Shown one piece after another: positions 46,511 to 55,576 of a stretch of DNA of 64,000 nt. This DNA comes from Pseudomonas sediminis. Lineage in GTDB: Bacteria > Pseudomonadota > Gammaproteobacteria > Pseudomonadales > Pseudomonadaceae. Positions within the stretch are counted from its first letter, which is position 1. Every line of letters begins with the position of its first letter. The stretch is from the NCBI RefSeq assembly GCF_002741105.1, contig NZ_NIQU01000001.1, positions 434,001-498,000 of the forward strand, written 5' to 3'. The translations under genes and the position numbers were made by a program. The notes beneath the pieces are model-generated. The model was not told the DNA's origin. It made no database searches and saw only the letters and a program-made list of their open reading frames with translations.

Positions 46511-47413
46511 GTGATAACGAATTTACGTCAGCTCGACCTCAACCTGCTGCTGGTCTTCGATGCGCTGATGCAGGAGGGCAATCTGACCCGCGCGGCACAG
46601 CGTCTGCACCTGAGCCAGTCGACGGTCAGCAACGCCCTCGCCCGTCTGCGTCAGCAACTGGGCGAGGAGTTGTTCCAGCGCACCGCGCGCGGCATGACGC
46701 CGACCGCGCGCGCTCTGGTGCTTTACCCACCCGTGCGTCAGGCGCTGCACTTGCTGCAGGCCGGCCTCGGCCCGGCAGAGCCTTTCGATGTGCAGGCGCC
46801 ACACGTGTTCAGCCTGTCGCTCAACGACTACGCCCAGGCCGCGCTGCTGCCGATGCTGCAGGCGCATCTGGCCCGTGTCGCCCCGCAGGTGGAGGTTGTC
46901 GCGCACAGCGACGACGCCGACAACCTGCTGCCGCGCCTGGAGAGCGGTGCCCTGGACCTGGCCATCGATTATCTGCATGTCGATTCGCCCGACCTGCATT
47001 ACGCGCCACTGCGCGAGGAGGCGTTGGTGGTGATCGGGCGCAAGGATCATCCAGCCTTCGTCGGCGGCCTGAACCTCAAGGATTACCAACAGGCTCGCCA
47101 CGTGATCGTGACGCCGCGAGCAGGACGTGGCTCACCACTGGAAATCGTCCTGGGCTCGGCCAAGGTTCGGCGCCAGGCTGCGCTGCACCTGCCCAACTAC
47201 CTGCCGATTCCGGCCATCGTCGCCCACACAGACCTACTCGGCACCATACCCGCGCGCCTGGCCGAAGCCTTCGCACCGCTGTTCGCCCTGCAGGTCGCAC
47301 CATTGCCCTTCGACATGCCCGCCGTGCAGATCAGCCTGATCTGGCATCGCCAGCAGCACCACGACCCGGCACATGCCTGGCTACGCGAACAACTGCACGG
47401 CCTGCTCGCCTGA
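46511..47413 (+). CDS. LysR-family transcriptional regulator
   Basis: A 300-residue regulator. The N-terminal winged HTH is clear: LRQLDLNLLLVFDALMQEGN, then AAQRLHLSQSTVSNALARLR and LFQRTARGMTPT. The rest is the ligand-binding domain of the NodD/SyrM-like branch (DYAQAALLPMLQAHLARVAP). GTG 46511 was chosen as start, with TTG 46493 upstream possible. It faces away from the hydroxylase gene, the usual LysR layout, so that gene is the likely target; effector unknown. Confidence 0.88.
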   Translation: MITNLRQLDLNLLLVFDALMQEGNLTRAAQRLHLSQSTVSNALARLRQQLGEELFQRTARGMTPTARALVLYPPVRQALHLLQAGLGPAEPFDVQAPHVFSLSLNDYAQAALLPMLQAHLARVAPQVEVVAHSDDADNLLPRLESGALDLAIDYLHVDSPDLHYAPLREEALVVIGRKDHPAFVGGLNLKDYQQARHVIVTPRAGRGSPLEIVLGSAKVRRQAALHLPNYLPIPAIVAHTDLLGTIPARLAEAFAPLFALQVAPLPFDMPAVQISLIWHRQQHHDPAHAWLREQLHGLLA

Positions 47414-47447
47414 CACATAACCGCAATCAAAACGTCATGCGCACTAC

Positions 47448-48689
47448 ATGACCCAGGCAGAGACTGGGCTTATGAACGCACCGTCTCTGCATATCGCGCT
47501 GATCAGCGAAACCTTCCCGCCGGAAATCAACGGCGTGGCCAACACCCTCGGCCGCCTGGTCGAAGGCCTGCTTGGCCGCGGCCACCGCGTGCAACTGATA
47601 CGGCCGCGCCAGGACATCGACCACGCGCAGGACGCCGACGATGACCTGCTGCTGACCCGCGGCTGGCCGTTACCTGGCTACCCCGGCCTGCAATGGGGCC
47701 AGTCGTCGCTGCACAAGCTGCTCAGGCGCTGGCAGCGGCAACGCCCGGACGTGCTTTACATCGCCACCGAAGGCCCGCTGGGCCTGTCCGCCTTGCGCGC
47801 TGCCAGACGCCTGGCGATCCCGGTGGTCAGCGGTTTTCACACCAACTTCCAGCAGTACACCGGGCACTACGGCATCGGCCTGCTGACCCGGGCGATGACC
47901 AACTACCTGCGCTGGTTCCACAACCGCACGCAACTGACGCTGGTGCCGAGCATTGGCCAGAAGGTCGACCTCGAACGCCGCGACTTCGAACGCCTGGCCC
48001 TGCTCGCCCGCGGCGTCGACAGCCAGCTGTTCCATCCACGCCGGCGCAGCGACGCCCTGCGCGAAAGCTGGGGCCTGGGGCCGGATGACCTGGCGGTGCT
48101 GCATGTCGGTCGCCTCGCGGCGGAAAAGAACCTAGGCCTGCTGGTCAAGGCCTTCCGCACCTTGCAGACGGCCCACCCGCACCGCCGTATGCGCCTGATT
48201 CTGGTTGGCGACGGACCACTGCGCACCAGCCTGCAGGCGCAGCTACCGGAAGCGCTGTTCTGCGGTCTGCAGCGCGGTGAAACGCTGGCCGAGCACTACG
48301 CGTCAGGTGACCTTTTTCTGTTTCCCAGCCTGTCGGAAACCTTCGGCAACGTGGTGCTGGAAGCCCTGGCCTCGAGTCTCGGTGTGGTGGCGTTCGACCA
48401 AGCAGCGGCCGCCCAACATATCCATCACGGCCACAACGGCCTGCTCGCCCGTCCCGGTGACGAGGCAGGCTTTTGCGAAGCCGCCTGTGAATTACTGGGT
48501 GATGCGGAGGTACTGCGGCATATCCGCCTCAACGCCCGCCGACATGCCAGCCATCTGAGCTGGGACGACATCGTCGCGCTGTTCGAACAGCACCTGCGCA
48601 GTGCCATGCAGCCGGTGCCCGAACGGACACAGCCGGTGCACCTCGACACCCCGGTGGCGATCCCGAGCAAAACCTCAGATTCCCCGTAG
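47448..48689 (+). CDS. Glycosyltransferase family 4 protein
   Basis: A 413-residue GT-B enzyme. The N-terminal domain has ALISETFPPEINGVANTLGR and GFHTNFQQYTGHYG; the C-terminal nucleotide-sugar domain has VGRLAAEKNLGLLVKAF and the E-x7-E region SETFGNVVLEALAS. It resembles mannosyl/glucosyl transferases of the MgtA/PimB type; donor and acceptor are not determinable. ATG 47472 (MNAPSLH) is an alternative start. The stop TAG (48687-48689) is part of a TAGGGTGCGC half repeat. Confidence 0.88.
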   Translation: MTQAETGLMNAPSLHIALISETFPPEINGVANTLGRLVEGLLGRGHRVQLIRPRQDIDHAQDADDDLLLTRGWPLPGYPGLQWGQSSLHKLLRRWQRQRPDVLYIATEGPLGLSALRAARRLAIPVVSGFHTNFQQYTGHYGIGLLTRAMTNYLRWFHNRTQLTLVPSIGQKVDLERRDFERLALLARGVDSQLFHPRRRSDALRESWGLGPDDLAVLHVGRLAAEKNLGLLVKAFRTLQTAHPHRRMRLILVGDGPLRTSLQAQLPEALFCGLQRGETLAEHYASGDLFLFPSLSETFGNVVLEALASSLGVVAFDQAAAAQHIHHGHNGLLARPGDEAGFCEAACELLGDAEVLRHIRLNARRHASHLSWDDIVALFEQHLRSAMQPVPERTQPVHLDTPVAIPSKTSDSP

Positions 48690-48705
48690 GGTGCGCCGTG
48701 CGCAA
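48686..48705. repeat. TAGGGTGCGC half repeat over the glycosyltransferase stop
   Basis: GTAGGGTGCGCCGTGCGCAA; no right arm follows. Its TAG is the stop codon of the gene at 47448. Confidence 0.65.
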
Positions 48706-48763
48706 TGCGAACCTGACGCGATGCCGAACTGGTTCGTGCGGCGCTCCATCAAACAGCAGGCGT

Positions 48764-48788
48764 AAAAAAGCCCCGATGTGCCGGGGCT
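48764..48788 (-). terminator. Terminator of the OYE gene
   Basis: On the minus strand: stem AGCCCCG / CGGGGCT with a 6-nt loop, followed by TTTTT. Confidence 0.82.
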
Positions 48789-48829
48789 GAGAACGGGGCG
48801 CCGGATCGCGACGCCCGATAGAAACGGAC

Positions 48830-49942
48830 TCAGACCAGTGTGGTCAGCGCATCGCGGCTGAACGGCAGGATGTCCTGCTCGCGGCCTTCACGCACCTTCA
48901 GCGCCCAGTCCGGGTCGACCAGCAGCGCGCGGCCCACGGCGACCAGGTCGAACTCTTCCTTGCTCAGGCGCTCGAGCAGGTTTTCCAGGCTGGCCGGCTC
49001 GGCCACCTTGTCGGTCTTGACCATGAACTGCAGGAACTCGCCATCCAGGCCGACGCTGCCGACGGTGATGGTCGGCTTGCCGGTGAGCTTGCGCGTCCAG
49101 CCGGCCAGGTTGAGGTCGCTGCCTTCGAACTCCGGCTCCCAGAAGCGGCGGGTCGAGCAATGGAAGATATCCACGCCAGCGTCGGACAGCGGCTTGAGGA
49201 AGGCCTCCAGCTGCTCCGGGCTCTGCACCAGGCGCGCGGTGTAATCCTGCTGCTTCCACTGCGAGAACCGCAGGATGATCGGGAAATCCGGGCCGACCGC
49301 CGCGCGCACAGCCTGGATCAGCTCGATGGCGAAGCGCGAACGCGCTGCCAGGTCGCCACCGTACTGGTCAGTGCGCTGGTTGCTGCCTTCCCAGAAGAAC
49401 TGGTCGATCAGGTAACCGTGGGCGCCATGGATCTCCACGCCATCCATGCCGATAGCCTTGGCATCGCGCGCAGCCTGGGCGAAGGCGGCGATCACCTCGT
49501 CGATATCGGCCTGGGTCATGCCATGCACCACCACCTGGCCGTCCTTGACCTTCTCCATCGGGCCAAAGCCAGGAACGCTGGCATCCGGCTCGGTGCCCAA
49601 CTTGCGCACGTTACCCACGTGCCAGAGCTGCGGGACGATCTTGCCGCCTTCGGCATGCACGGCGTCGACCACCTGCTTCCAGCCAGCCAGGGCGTCTTCG
49701 CCGTAGAAACGCGGTACGTTCGGGTAGCCGTTGGAGGCCTTGTGGCCGACCGTGGTGCCCTCGGTGACGATCAGGCCCACACCCGCGGCAGCGCGGCGAC
49801 GGTAGTACTCGACGACTTTGGCGTTGGGCACGCCACCGGGCGAGAAGGAGCGGGTCATCGGCGCCATGACCACACGGGTCGGCAGCTCCAGGTTACCGAG
49901 GCGGAACGGGGCGAACAGGGCTTGAACGGGTGCGTTCATCAT
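48830..49942 (-). CDS. Old yellow enzyme family alkene reductase
   Basis: A 370-residue FMN-dependent NADH:flavin oxidoreductase. The N-terminal LFAPFRLGNLELPTRVVMAP and MTRSF, the substrate-binding VEIHGAHGYLIDQFFWEGSN with the His pair, and NQRTDQYGG are family hallmarks; AVGRALLVDPDW binds FMN phosphate. Such enzymes reduce electrophilic alkenes, quinones or nitro compounds. It lies 24 bp after a TetR regulator gene on the same strand, the nemRA-like arrangement, and ends with a terminator. Confidence 0.94.
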   Translation of the reverse strand: MMNAPVQALFAPFRLGNLELPTRVVMAPMTRSFSPGGVPNAKVVEYYRRRAAAGVGLIVTEGTTVGHKASNGYPNVPRFYGEDALAGWKQVVDAVHAEGGKIVPQLWHVGNVRKLGTEPDASVPGFGPMEKVKDGQVVVHGMTQADIDEVIAAFAQAARDAKAIGMDGVEIHGAHGYLIDQFFWEGSNQRTDQYGGDLAARSRFAIELIQAVRAAVGPDFPIILRFSQWKQQDYTARLVQSPEQLEAFLKPLSDAGVDIFHCSTRRFWEPEFEGSDLNLAGWTRKLTGKPTITVGSVGLDGEFLQFMVKTDKVAEPASLENLLERLSKEEFDLVAVGRALLVDPDWALKVREGREQDILPFSRDALTTLV

Positions 49943-49966
49943 CTTTCCTCTGGGGTCGAACGGTAA

Positions 49967-50557
49967 TCAGGCCTGCAGCAAACGCTCCAGGCGAGTGACG
50001 AAAGCTTCCAGCGGCTGCAGGTTGCGGCCCACCTTGAGGCGAGCCAACACGCCCTGCCAGGCGTCGCTGATAAAGGTAGCGAGGTTGCCGCAGTCCTCGT
50101 CGGCGGGCAGTTCACCGGCGGCCTGCGCCTGCTCCAGGCAATCGCGCAGGATCTCCACCGACGCCTGCTGGATGGCCGCGACCTCGGCACCGATCGCCGG
50201 CAGCATCTCGCTCATCTCGAAACTCAGGCTACCGATGAAGCAGTGGTACTGCGGCGTCTCCTGGCGAGCGAAGTGCGCCAGCAGGTCACGGTAATAAGCG
50301 AGGATGCGTGCACGTGGGCTCAGCGCCGGATCATTCAGTGCCTGGGCATAGCGCGCCAGCCGCGGCCGATAGATGAAGGCCAGCGCCTGCAGGGCGAAGT
50401 CTTCCTTGCTGGCGAAGTAGTGATAGAAGCTGCCCTTGGGAATCCCGGCCGCCTGGACGATCTCCAGCACGCCGGTGCCGTGGTAGCCGCGACGCGTCAT
50501 CACCGCCGAGCCTTTGCTCAGGATCAGGTCGCGCTTGTCGAGTCGAATGCTGTTCAT
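49967..50557 (-). CDS. TetR-family regulator, NemR-like
   Basis: A 196-residue regulator. The HTH is GTGVLEIVQAAGIPKGSFYH followed by YFASKEDF. The ligand domain has QYHCFIGSLSFEMSEML, where the cysteine could sense electrophiles as in NemR. An earlier ATG at 50569 is possible. It heads the operon with the OYE reductase, so it probably represses both; the inducer is inferred to be a reactive electrophile. Confidence 0.9.
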   Translation of the reverse strand: MNSIRLDKRDLILSKGSAVMTRRGYHGTGVLEIVQAAGIPKGSFYHYFASKEDFALQALAFIYRPRLARYAQALNDPALSPRARILAYYRDLLAHFARQETPQYHCFIGSLSFEMSEMLPAIGAEVAAIQQASVEILRDCLEQAQAAGELPADEDCGNLATFISDAWQGVLARLKVGRNLQPLEAFVTRLERLLQA

Positions 50558-50656
50558 GGCGCCGAGCATATGACCGGTCGTCTCGCTCGCGACAGCACTA
50601 TTGATATTGGTGATTAAGGATTAGAAAACACAAGACGAATGCCCACGACAGAACAG

Positions 50657-50721
50657 GTAGGAGCGAGCTCTGCTCGCGAAGCCTTTGGGTTATAGGATTC
50701 GCGAGCAGAGCTCGCTCCCAC
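50657..50721. repeat. GTAGGAGCGAGC palindrome
   Basis: Arms GTAGGAGCGAGCTCTGCTCGCGAA and TTCGCGAGCAGAGCTCGCTCCCAC (shortened: GTAGGAGCGAGCTCTGC and GCAGAGCTCGCTCCCAC). A half copy is at 22197-22220. Confidence 0.75.
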
Positions 50722-50729
50722 AGATCAAC

Positions 50730-51461
50730 TCAGGGCTGCAGCCAGATCAGCGAGGCGAAACGCCCGGTGCGAGCACTGCGACGGTAGGAATAGAAGCGCG
50801 CATCGTTGTAAGTACAAAGCCCGCCACCGCTGACGGCAGTCACACCGAGAGCAGCCAGGCGAATACGCGCCAACTGGTAGATATCAGCCATGAACTTGCC
50901 CGCGTTGGCACCAGGCACAAATGCATTGGCAGCCTCGGCATGCTGTTGCACAAAGGCTTCACGCACTTCAGCCCCCACCTCGAACGCAGCCGGACCGATG
51001 GCCGGGCCGAGCCAGACCAGCAGCTCCTGCGGTGCAACGTTCAGCGCCTTGACGGTCGCCTCCAGCACACCACCAGCCAGCCCGCGCCAACCGGCATGAG
51101 CCGCTGCCACGCGGGTACCGGCGCGGTCGCAGAACAACGCTGGCAGGCAATCGGCGGTCATCGCCGTGCAGGCTATACCCGGCGTGGCCGTCCAGTTGCC
51201 ATCGGCTTCGATGACTGTCGCCGGATCGGCTTCGGCCACCACGATGCCATGCACCTGGCGCAACCAGGCTGGCTGGCAACCCAGGGCATCAACCAGATGC
51301 TGACGATTGCTCGCCACTGCAATCGGGTCGTCCTCTACATGATCGCCCAGATTGAAGGTATCGAACGGCGCGGCGCTGACACCGCCACTGCGCGTGGTGA
51401 TGCAAGCACGTACATTGGCTGGCGCAGGCCAGTCGGGCGTCAGCCAGTCGTGGGCACTCAC
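50730..51461 (-). CDS. pgeF: Laccase-domain purine nucleosidase/polyphenol oxidase family protein
   Basis: A 243-residue YfiH-family protein. The conserved metal-site residues are seen in RQVHGIVVAEAD, MTADCLPALFCD and AAHAGWRGLAGG. Members act on peptidoglycan-linked or nucleoside substrates; the exact activity is not fixed. GTG 51461 was chosen because it overlaps the rluD stop by four bases and gives the family N-terminus (DWLTPDWPAPANVRACITTR). It follows rluD in the same operon. Confidence 0.92.
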   Translation of the reverse strand: MSAHDWLTPDWPAPANVRACITTRSGGVSAAPFDTFNLGDHVEDDPIAVASNRQHLVDALGCQPAWLRQVHGIVVAEADPATVIEADGNWTATPGIACTAMTADCLPALFCDRAGTRVAAAHAGWRGLAGGVLEATVKALNVAPQELLVWLGPAIGPAAFEVGAEVREAFVQQHAEAANAFVPGANAGKFMADIYQLARIRLAALGVTAVSGGGLCTYNDARFYSYRRSARTGRFASLIWLQP

Positions 51462-52432
51462 CCGACGAAGGCCTCGCGATCCTGACGCAGCAGGGTCAAC
51501 AGCCACACCAGATCATCCGGCAGCGCCGACTCCCACTTCATGCGTTTGCCGGTAGCCGGGTGATCCAGCTCGAGGAAACGCGCATGCAGGGCCTGACGCG
51601 GAAACTCCTTGAGGCTCTGCACCAGAGTCGGGCTGGCCGCTGGCGGAATGCGGAAACGGCCGGCATAGACAGGGTCACCCACCAGCGGATAGCCAACGTG
51701 GGTCATGTGTACGCGAATCTGGTGGGTACGCCCGGTTTCCAGCTTGACGCGCACATGGGTGTGCGAGCGGTAGCGCTCGAGCACGCGGTAGTGACTGATC
51801 GCTGGCTTGCCGCCATCGGTCACCGCCATGCGCTGACGCTGGCTGGAGCTGCGCCCAATCGGCGCATCGATGGTGCCGCCAGCAGTGATCACACCGATGC
51901 TGATGCATTCATAGATGCGGCTGACAGAACGCTTCTGCAGTTGCTCGACCAGATTGGTCTGCGCCTGCAGGGTCTTGGCCACCACCATCAGGCCAGTGGT
52001 GTCCTTGTCCAGACGATGGACGATGCCGGCGCGCGGTACGTTGACGATATCCGGCACGTGATGCAGCAAGGCATTGAGCAAGGTGCCGTCGGCATGTCCG
52101 GCAGCCGGGTGCACCACCAGACCTGCGGGTTTGTCGATCACCAGCAGGTGTTCGTCCTCATAGACGATGTTCAGTTCGATGTCCTGCGCGATCCACTCGC
52201 CCTGAGCTTCCTGCTCGGCATCGAGCACCAGCGTCGAGCCGGCATGCACGGTATCGCGCGGGCGCGCCACGGCGCCATCGACAGTCAGGCGACCTTCCTT
52301 GATCCAGGTGGAAAGGCGCGAACGGGAGAACTCGCCAAACAGCTGCGCAGCCACCTGGTCGAGACGTTGACCGCCCTGTTCAAAGGGGACGACGGCTTGG
52401 AGTTGAATCAGCTGCTTGTTTATAGAAGTCAT
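51458..52432 (-). CDS. rluD: 23S rRNA pseudouridine synthase RluD
   Basis: A 324-residue enzyme that makes pseudouridines 1911, 1915 and 1917 in helix 69 of 23S rRNA. The N-terminal S4 domain has GGQRLDQVAAQLFGEFSRSR; the catalytic motif is GIVHRLDKDTTGLMVVAKT with the essential aspartate; LETGRTHQIRVHM is also conserved. ATG 52432 was preferred over TTG 52441. It is divergent from bamD, the typical Pseudomonas order. Confidence 0.96.
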   Translation of the reverse strand: MTSINKQLIQLQAVVPFEQGGQRLDQVAAQLFGEFSRSRLSTWIKEGRLTVDGAVARPRDTVHAGSTLVLDAEQEAQGEWIAQDIELNIVYEDEHLLVIDKPAGLVVHPAAGHADGTLLNALLHHVPDIVNVPRAGIVHRLDKDTTGLMVVAKTLQAQTNLVEQLQKRSVSRIYECISIGVITAGGTIDAPIGRSSSQRQRMAVTDGGKPAISHYRVLERYRSHTHVRVKLETGRTHQIRVHMTHVGYPLVGDPVYAGRFRIPPAASPTLVQSLKEFPRQALHARFLELDHPATGKRMKWESALPDDLVWLLTLLRQDREAFVG

Positions 52433-52570
52433 CTTCGGCAACGGCGGGAGCCTGGCCTTTGGTTTCGGCGACAGGCTTGTGGTTAAATACGGCGTCTTTG
52501 CCCCAGGGGTTTCCGGGGGCGCTCATCATAACAGGACGGCCGCGCGGCCGTCACAGGGACGCAAGCCGCC

Positions 52571-53563
52571 ATGCAAGTGAAACACCTGCTGCTGATCGCC
52601 ATCCTCGCCCTTACCGCCGCCTGCTCTTCCAAGCAGCCGGAGGTCGATGAAAACCTCAGCGAGGTGGAGCTGTACCAGCAGGCCCAGGCCGACCTGGACA
52701 ACCGCAGCTACACCCAGGCCATCGCCAAACTGAAGGCGCTGGAGTCGCGCTATCCGTTCGGGCGCTACGCCGAGCAGGCGCAGCTGGAACTGATCTACGC
52801 CTACTACAAGAATGCCGAGCCGGAAGCCGCCAAGTCCTCCGCCGAGCGCTTCATCCGCCTGCACCCGCAGCACGCCAACGTCGACTACGCCTACTACCTG
52901 AAGGGCCTGGCCTCGTTCGACCAGGACCGCGGCCTGCTGGCTCGCTTCCTGCCGCTGGACATGACCAAGCGCGACCCGGGCGCCGCACGCGACTCCTACA
53001 ACGAGTTCGCCCAGCTCACCAGCCGTTACCCGACCAGCCGTTACGCCCCGGATGCCAAACAGCGCATGATTTACCTGCGCAACCTGCTGGCCGCCTATGA
53101 AATCCACGTAGCCCACTACTACCTGACCCGCCAAGCCTACGTCGCTGCCGGCAACCGTGGCCGCTATGTGGTGGAAAACTTCCAGGAAACCCCGTCGGTC
53201 GGCGATGGCCTGGCGATCATGACCGAGGCTTATCAGCGTCTGTCCCTGGACGACCTGGCTGCCACCAGCCTGGAAACCCTCAAGCTCAACTACCCTGACC
53301 ACCCGAGCCTGGAAAGCGGCGAATTCGTCCCGCTCGAAGAAGAAGCCGACAACCGCTCCTGGCTGGCCAAGGCCACCCTGGGCCTGATCGAAACCGACAC
53401 GCCACTGCCGCCGGGCGAAACCCGCGCTAGCCAGGACGTGATCCGTCAATACGAAGACGCCGCACAGCAGATTCCGCGCGAACTGCAGCAGGACGCCAAG
53501 ACCGGCGAAACCGCCAAGAAGCGTTCGATCTGGAGCTACCTGACCTTCGGTCTGTTCGACTGA
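52571..53563 (+). CDS. bamD: Outer-membrane assembly lipoprotein BamD
   Basis: A 330-residue lipoprotein of the BAM complex that inserts beta-barrels. The signal [20 protein letters not shown] has the lipidated C18. Five TPR-like units follow, with [40 protein letters not shown] and [16 protein letters not shown]. The acidic C-terminal part is longer than in E. coli, as usual in Pseudomonas. A strong terminator follows. Confidence 0.97.
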   Translation: MQVKHLLLIAILALTAACSSKQPEVDENLSEVELYQQAQADLDNRSYTQAIAKLKALESRYPFGRYAEQAQLELIYAYYKNAEPEAAKSSAERFIRLHPQHANVDYAYYLKGLASFDQDRGLLARFLPLDMTKRDPGAARDSYNEFAQLTSRYPTSRYAPDAKQRMIYLRNLLAAYEIHVAHYYLTRQAYVAAGNRGRYVVENFQETPSVGDGLAIMTEAYQRLSLDDLAATSLETLKLNYPDHPSLESGEFVPLEEEADNRSWLAKATLGLIETDTPLPPGETRASQDVIRQYEDAAQQIPRELQQDAKTGETAKKRSIWSYLTFGLFD

Positions 53564-53582
53564 TCGATGCATGACAGAACAA

Positions 53583-53606
53583 GGGAGGCCTCGGCCTCCC
53601 TTTTTT
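53583..53606 (+). terminator. Terminator after bamD
   Basis: Stem GGGAGGCC / GGCCTCCC with a 2-nt loop (stem shorter in practice) followed by six T residues. Confidence 0.88.
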
Positions 53607-53755
53607 GTGCCTGCGCATTTCATCCAGGCTCAGTGCCGCCGCTCTGACTTGCAGCTCGCAGCCTCGGAATCAGCTCACAGCCTGCCACCGCCCCTCTGTG
53701 CCGATGGTCTCAGCTTGGCTAAACTGCCGGCTTTAACCGGATAAAAGAGCACACC

Positions 53756-53992
53756 ATGGGCCTGTTCCGCCTGCTGTTCTGGGTTGCAGTGATCTTCGCC
53801 GCAATCTGGATCTGGCGTCGTTTCATCAGCAAAGCCAAACCTACTCGCCCCACCGAGGACGCCGCAGCCCCCATGGTGCGATGCGAGAACTGCGGTGTGC
53901 ATATTCCCAAGACCCAGGCACTGAGCCAGGATCAGCGCTGGTACTGCAGCCAGAAACACCTTGAGCAAGGCCCACACACCGGTGATCGCTGA
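53756..53992 (+). CDS. PP0621-type small zinc-ribbon-like membrane protein
   Basis: A 78-residue protein with one membrane span (FRLLFWVAVIFAAIWIW), a basic stop-transfer stretch and a cytosolic CENCGVHIPKTQ...WYCSQKHLEQ module whose three cysteines and histidines could bind a metal. It matches the small protein annotated PP0621 family in Pseudomonas. Its end overlaps the pilS start, suggesting co-expression; function unknown. Confidence 0.82.
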   Translation: MGLFRLLFWVAVIFAAIWIWRRFISKAKPTRPTEDAAAPMVRCENCGVHIPKTQALSQDQRWYCSQKHLEQGPHTGDR

Positions 53993-55574
53993 CACCAGCG
54001 TACAGAACAGCAAACAAGGGCAGCGCATCCTCAGGCTCTACCACTTCTATCGCCTGAGCATCGGCCTGGCGCTGATCCTGCTAGTTTCCAGCAACCTCGA
54101 CGAGCAGTTGCTGGATGTCGTGCATATCGAACTGTTTCGCACCGGCAGTTGGGTTTACCTGATCCTCAACATCTTCATCGCCGTGCTGGTGCAAAAGCCC
54201 AAGCACTTGGTGCAGCTGTTCAGCCTGGCACTGGTCGACGTGATCTTTCTCTCGGCCCTGTTCTACGCAGCCGGCGGCACGCCCAGCGGCATCGGCAACC
54301 TGCTGGTGGTCGCCGTGGCCATCGCTAACATCCTGCTGCGCGGCCGCATCGGCCTGCTGATCGCCGCCATTGCCGCGATGGCGCTGATCTACCTGACCTT
54401 CTACCTCAGCCTCAGCCGCCCCGCTGCTGCCGCACAATACGTCCAGGCCGGGGCCCTCGGCGCGCTGTGCTTCGCCGGCGCCTTGTTCATCCAGGGCATC
54501 ACCCGCCGCCTGCAGGTCAGCGAAAGCCTGGCCGAACAACGCGCAGCCGACGTCGCCAGTCTGGAAGAACTCAACGAGCAGATCCTGCAGCGCATGCGCA
54601 CCGGCATTCTGGTCCTCGACACCCAACATCGCGTACTGCTGGCCAATCAGGGCGCGACGCAGCTGCTCGGGCGAGGTGAACTCAGCGGCAAGATCATCGA
54701 CCCGCACTGCCCAGAACTGGTCAAACGCCTCCAACAATGGCTGCATAACCCGACCCTACGCCCGGACAGCCTGCAGGCACAGGTCGACGGGCCGGTGCTA
54801 CAGCCCAGTTTCATCTCCCTGCAACGCGGCGATCAGCAGCACACCCTGGTGTTTCTCGATGACATCTCGCAGATCGCTCAGCAGGCGCAACAGCTCAAGC
54901 TGGCCTCGCTCGGCCGTCTGACCGCTGGCATCGCTCACGAAATTCGCAATCCGCTCGGCGCCATCAGCCACGCAGCGCAGCTACTGCAGGAATCGGAGGA
55001 TTTGCACGGCCCGGATCAGCGCCTGGCGCAGATCATCCAGGACCACTCCAAGCGCATGAACATGGTGATCGAGAACGTCCTGCAACTGTCGCGCAGGCGC
55101 CAGGCCGAGCCGCAACTGCTCGACCTGAAATACTGGCTGCACCGCTTCGCCAGCGAATTCCGCAGCTCGGCACCGGCGGATCGACAGATCCATCTGGAAA
55201 CCCAGGGCGGCAGCCTGCAAACACGCATGGACCCACACCAGTTGACCCAGGTGCTGACCAATCTGGTGCAAAATGGCCTGCGCTACAGCGCGCAGAAACA
55301 CCGACTCGGCCAGGTCTGGCTGCGCCTGTTCCGCGACGAGAGCAGCGATCTGCCAGTGCTGGAAATCCTCGACGACGGCCCCGGTGTGCCGCCCGAGCAG
55401 GAGCAGCACATCTTCGAGCCCTTCTACACCACCGAGAACAAGGGCACCGGCCTCGGCCTGTATATTTCTCGCGAGCTGTGCCAGGGCAACCAGGCCCGCC
55501 TCGACTATAAACCTCGTGAAGGTGGCGGCAGTTGCTTCCGCATCACCTTCGCCCATCCGCGCAAACTGAGCTGA
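53982..55574 (+). CDS. pilS: Sensor histidine kinase PilS
   Basis: A 530-residue kinase controlling type IV pilin transcription with PilR. Six N-terminal membrane spans (residues about 20-180) are followed by a PAS-like domain and the kinase core. The H-box GIAHEIRNPLGAISHAAQ has the phospho-acceptor H319, as in P. aeruginosa. N-box NLVQNGLRYSAQ and G-box DDGPGVPPEQ and GTGLGLYIS are present. GTG 53982 gives the same length as PAO1 PilS; TTG 53961 is possible. The PilA-sensing membrane part is well conserved. Confidence 0.95.
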   Translation: MIADTSVQNSKQGQRILRLYHFYRLSIGLALILLVSSNLDEQLLDVVHIELFRTGSWVYLILNIFIAVLVQKPKHLVQLFSLALVDVIFLSALFYAAGGTPSGIGNLLVVAVAIANILLRGRIGLLIAAIAAMALIYLTFYLSLSRPAAAAQYVQAGALGALCFAGALFIQGITRRLQVSESLAEQRAADVASLEELNEQILQRMRTGILVLDTQHRVLLANQGATQLLGRGELSGKIIDPHCPELVKRLQQWLHNPTLRPDSLQAQVDGPVLQPSFISLQRGDQQHTLVFLDDISQIAQQAQQLKLASLGRLTAGIAHEIRNPLGAISHAAQLLQESEDLHGPDQRLAQIIQDHSKRMNMVIENVLQLSRRRQAEPQLLDLKYWLHRFASEFRSSAPADRQIHLETQGGSLQTRMDPHQLTQVLTNLVQNGLRYSAQKHRLGQVWLRLFRDESSDLPVLEILDDGPGVPPEQEQHIFEPFYTTENKGTGLGLYISRELCQGNQARLDYKPREGGGSCFRITFAHPRKLS

Positions 55575-55576
55575 GC

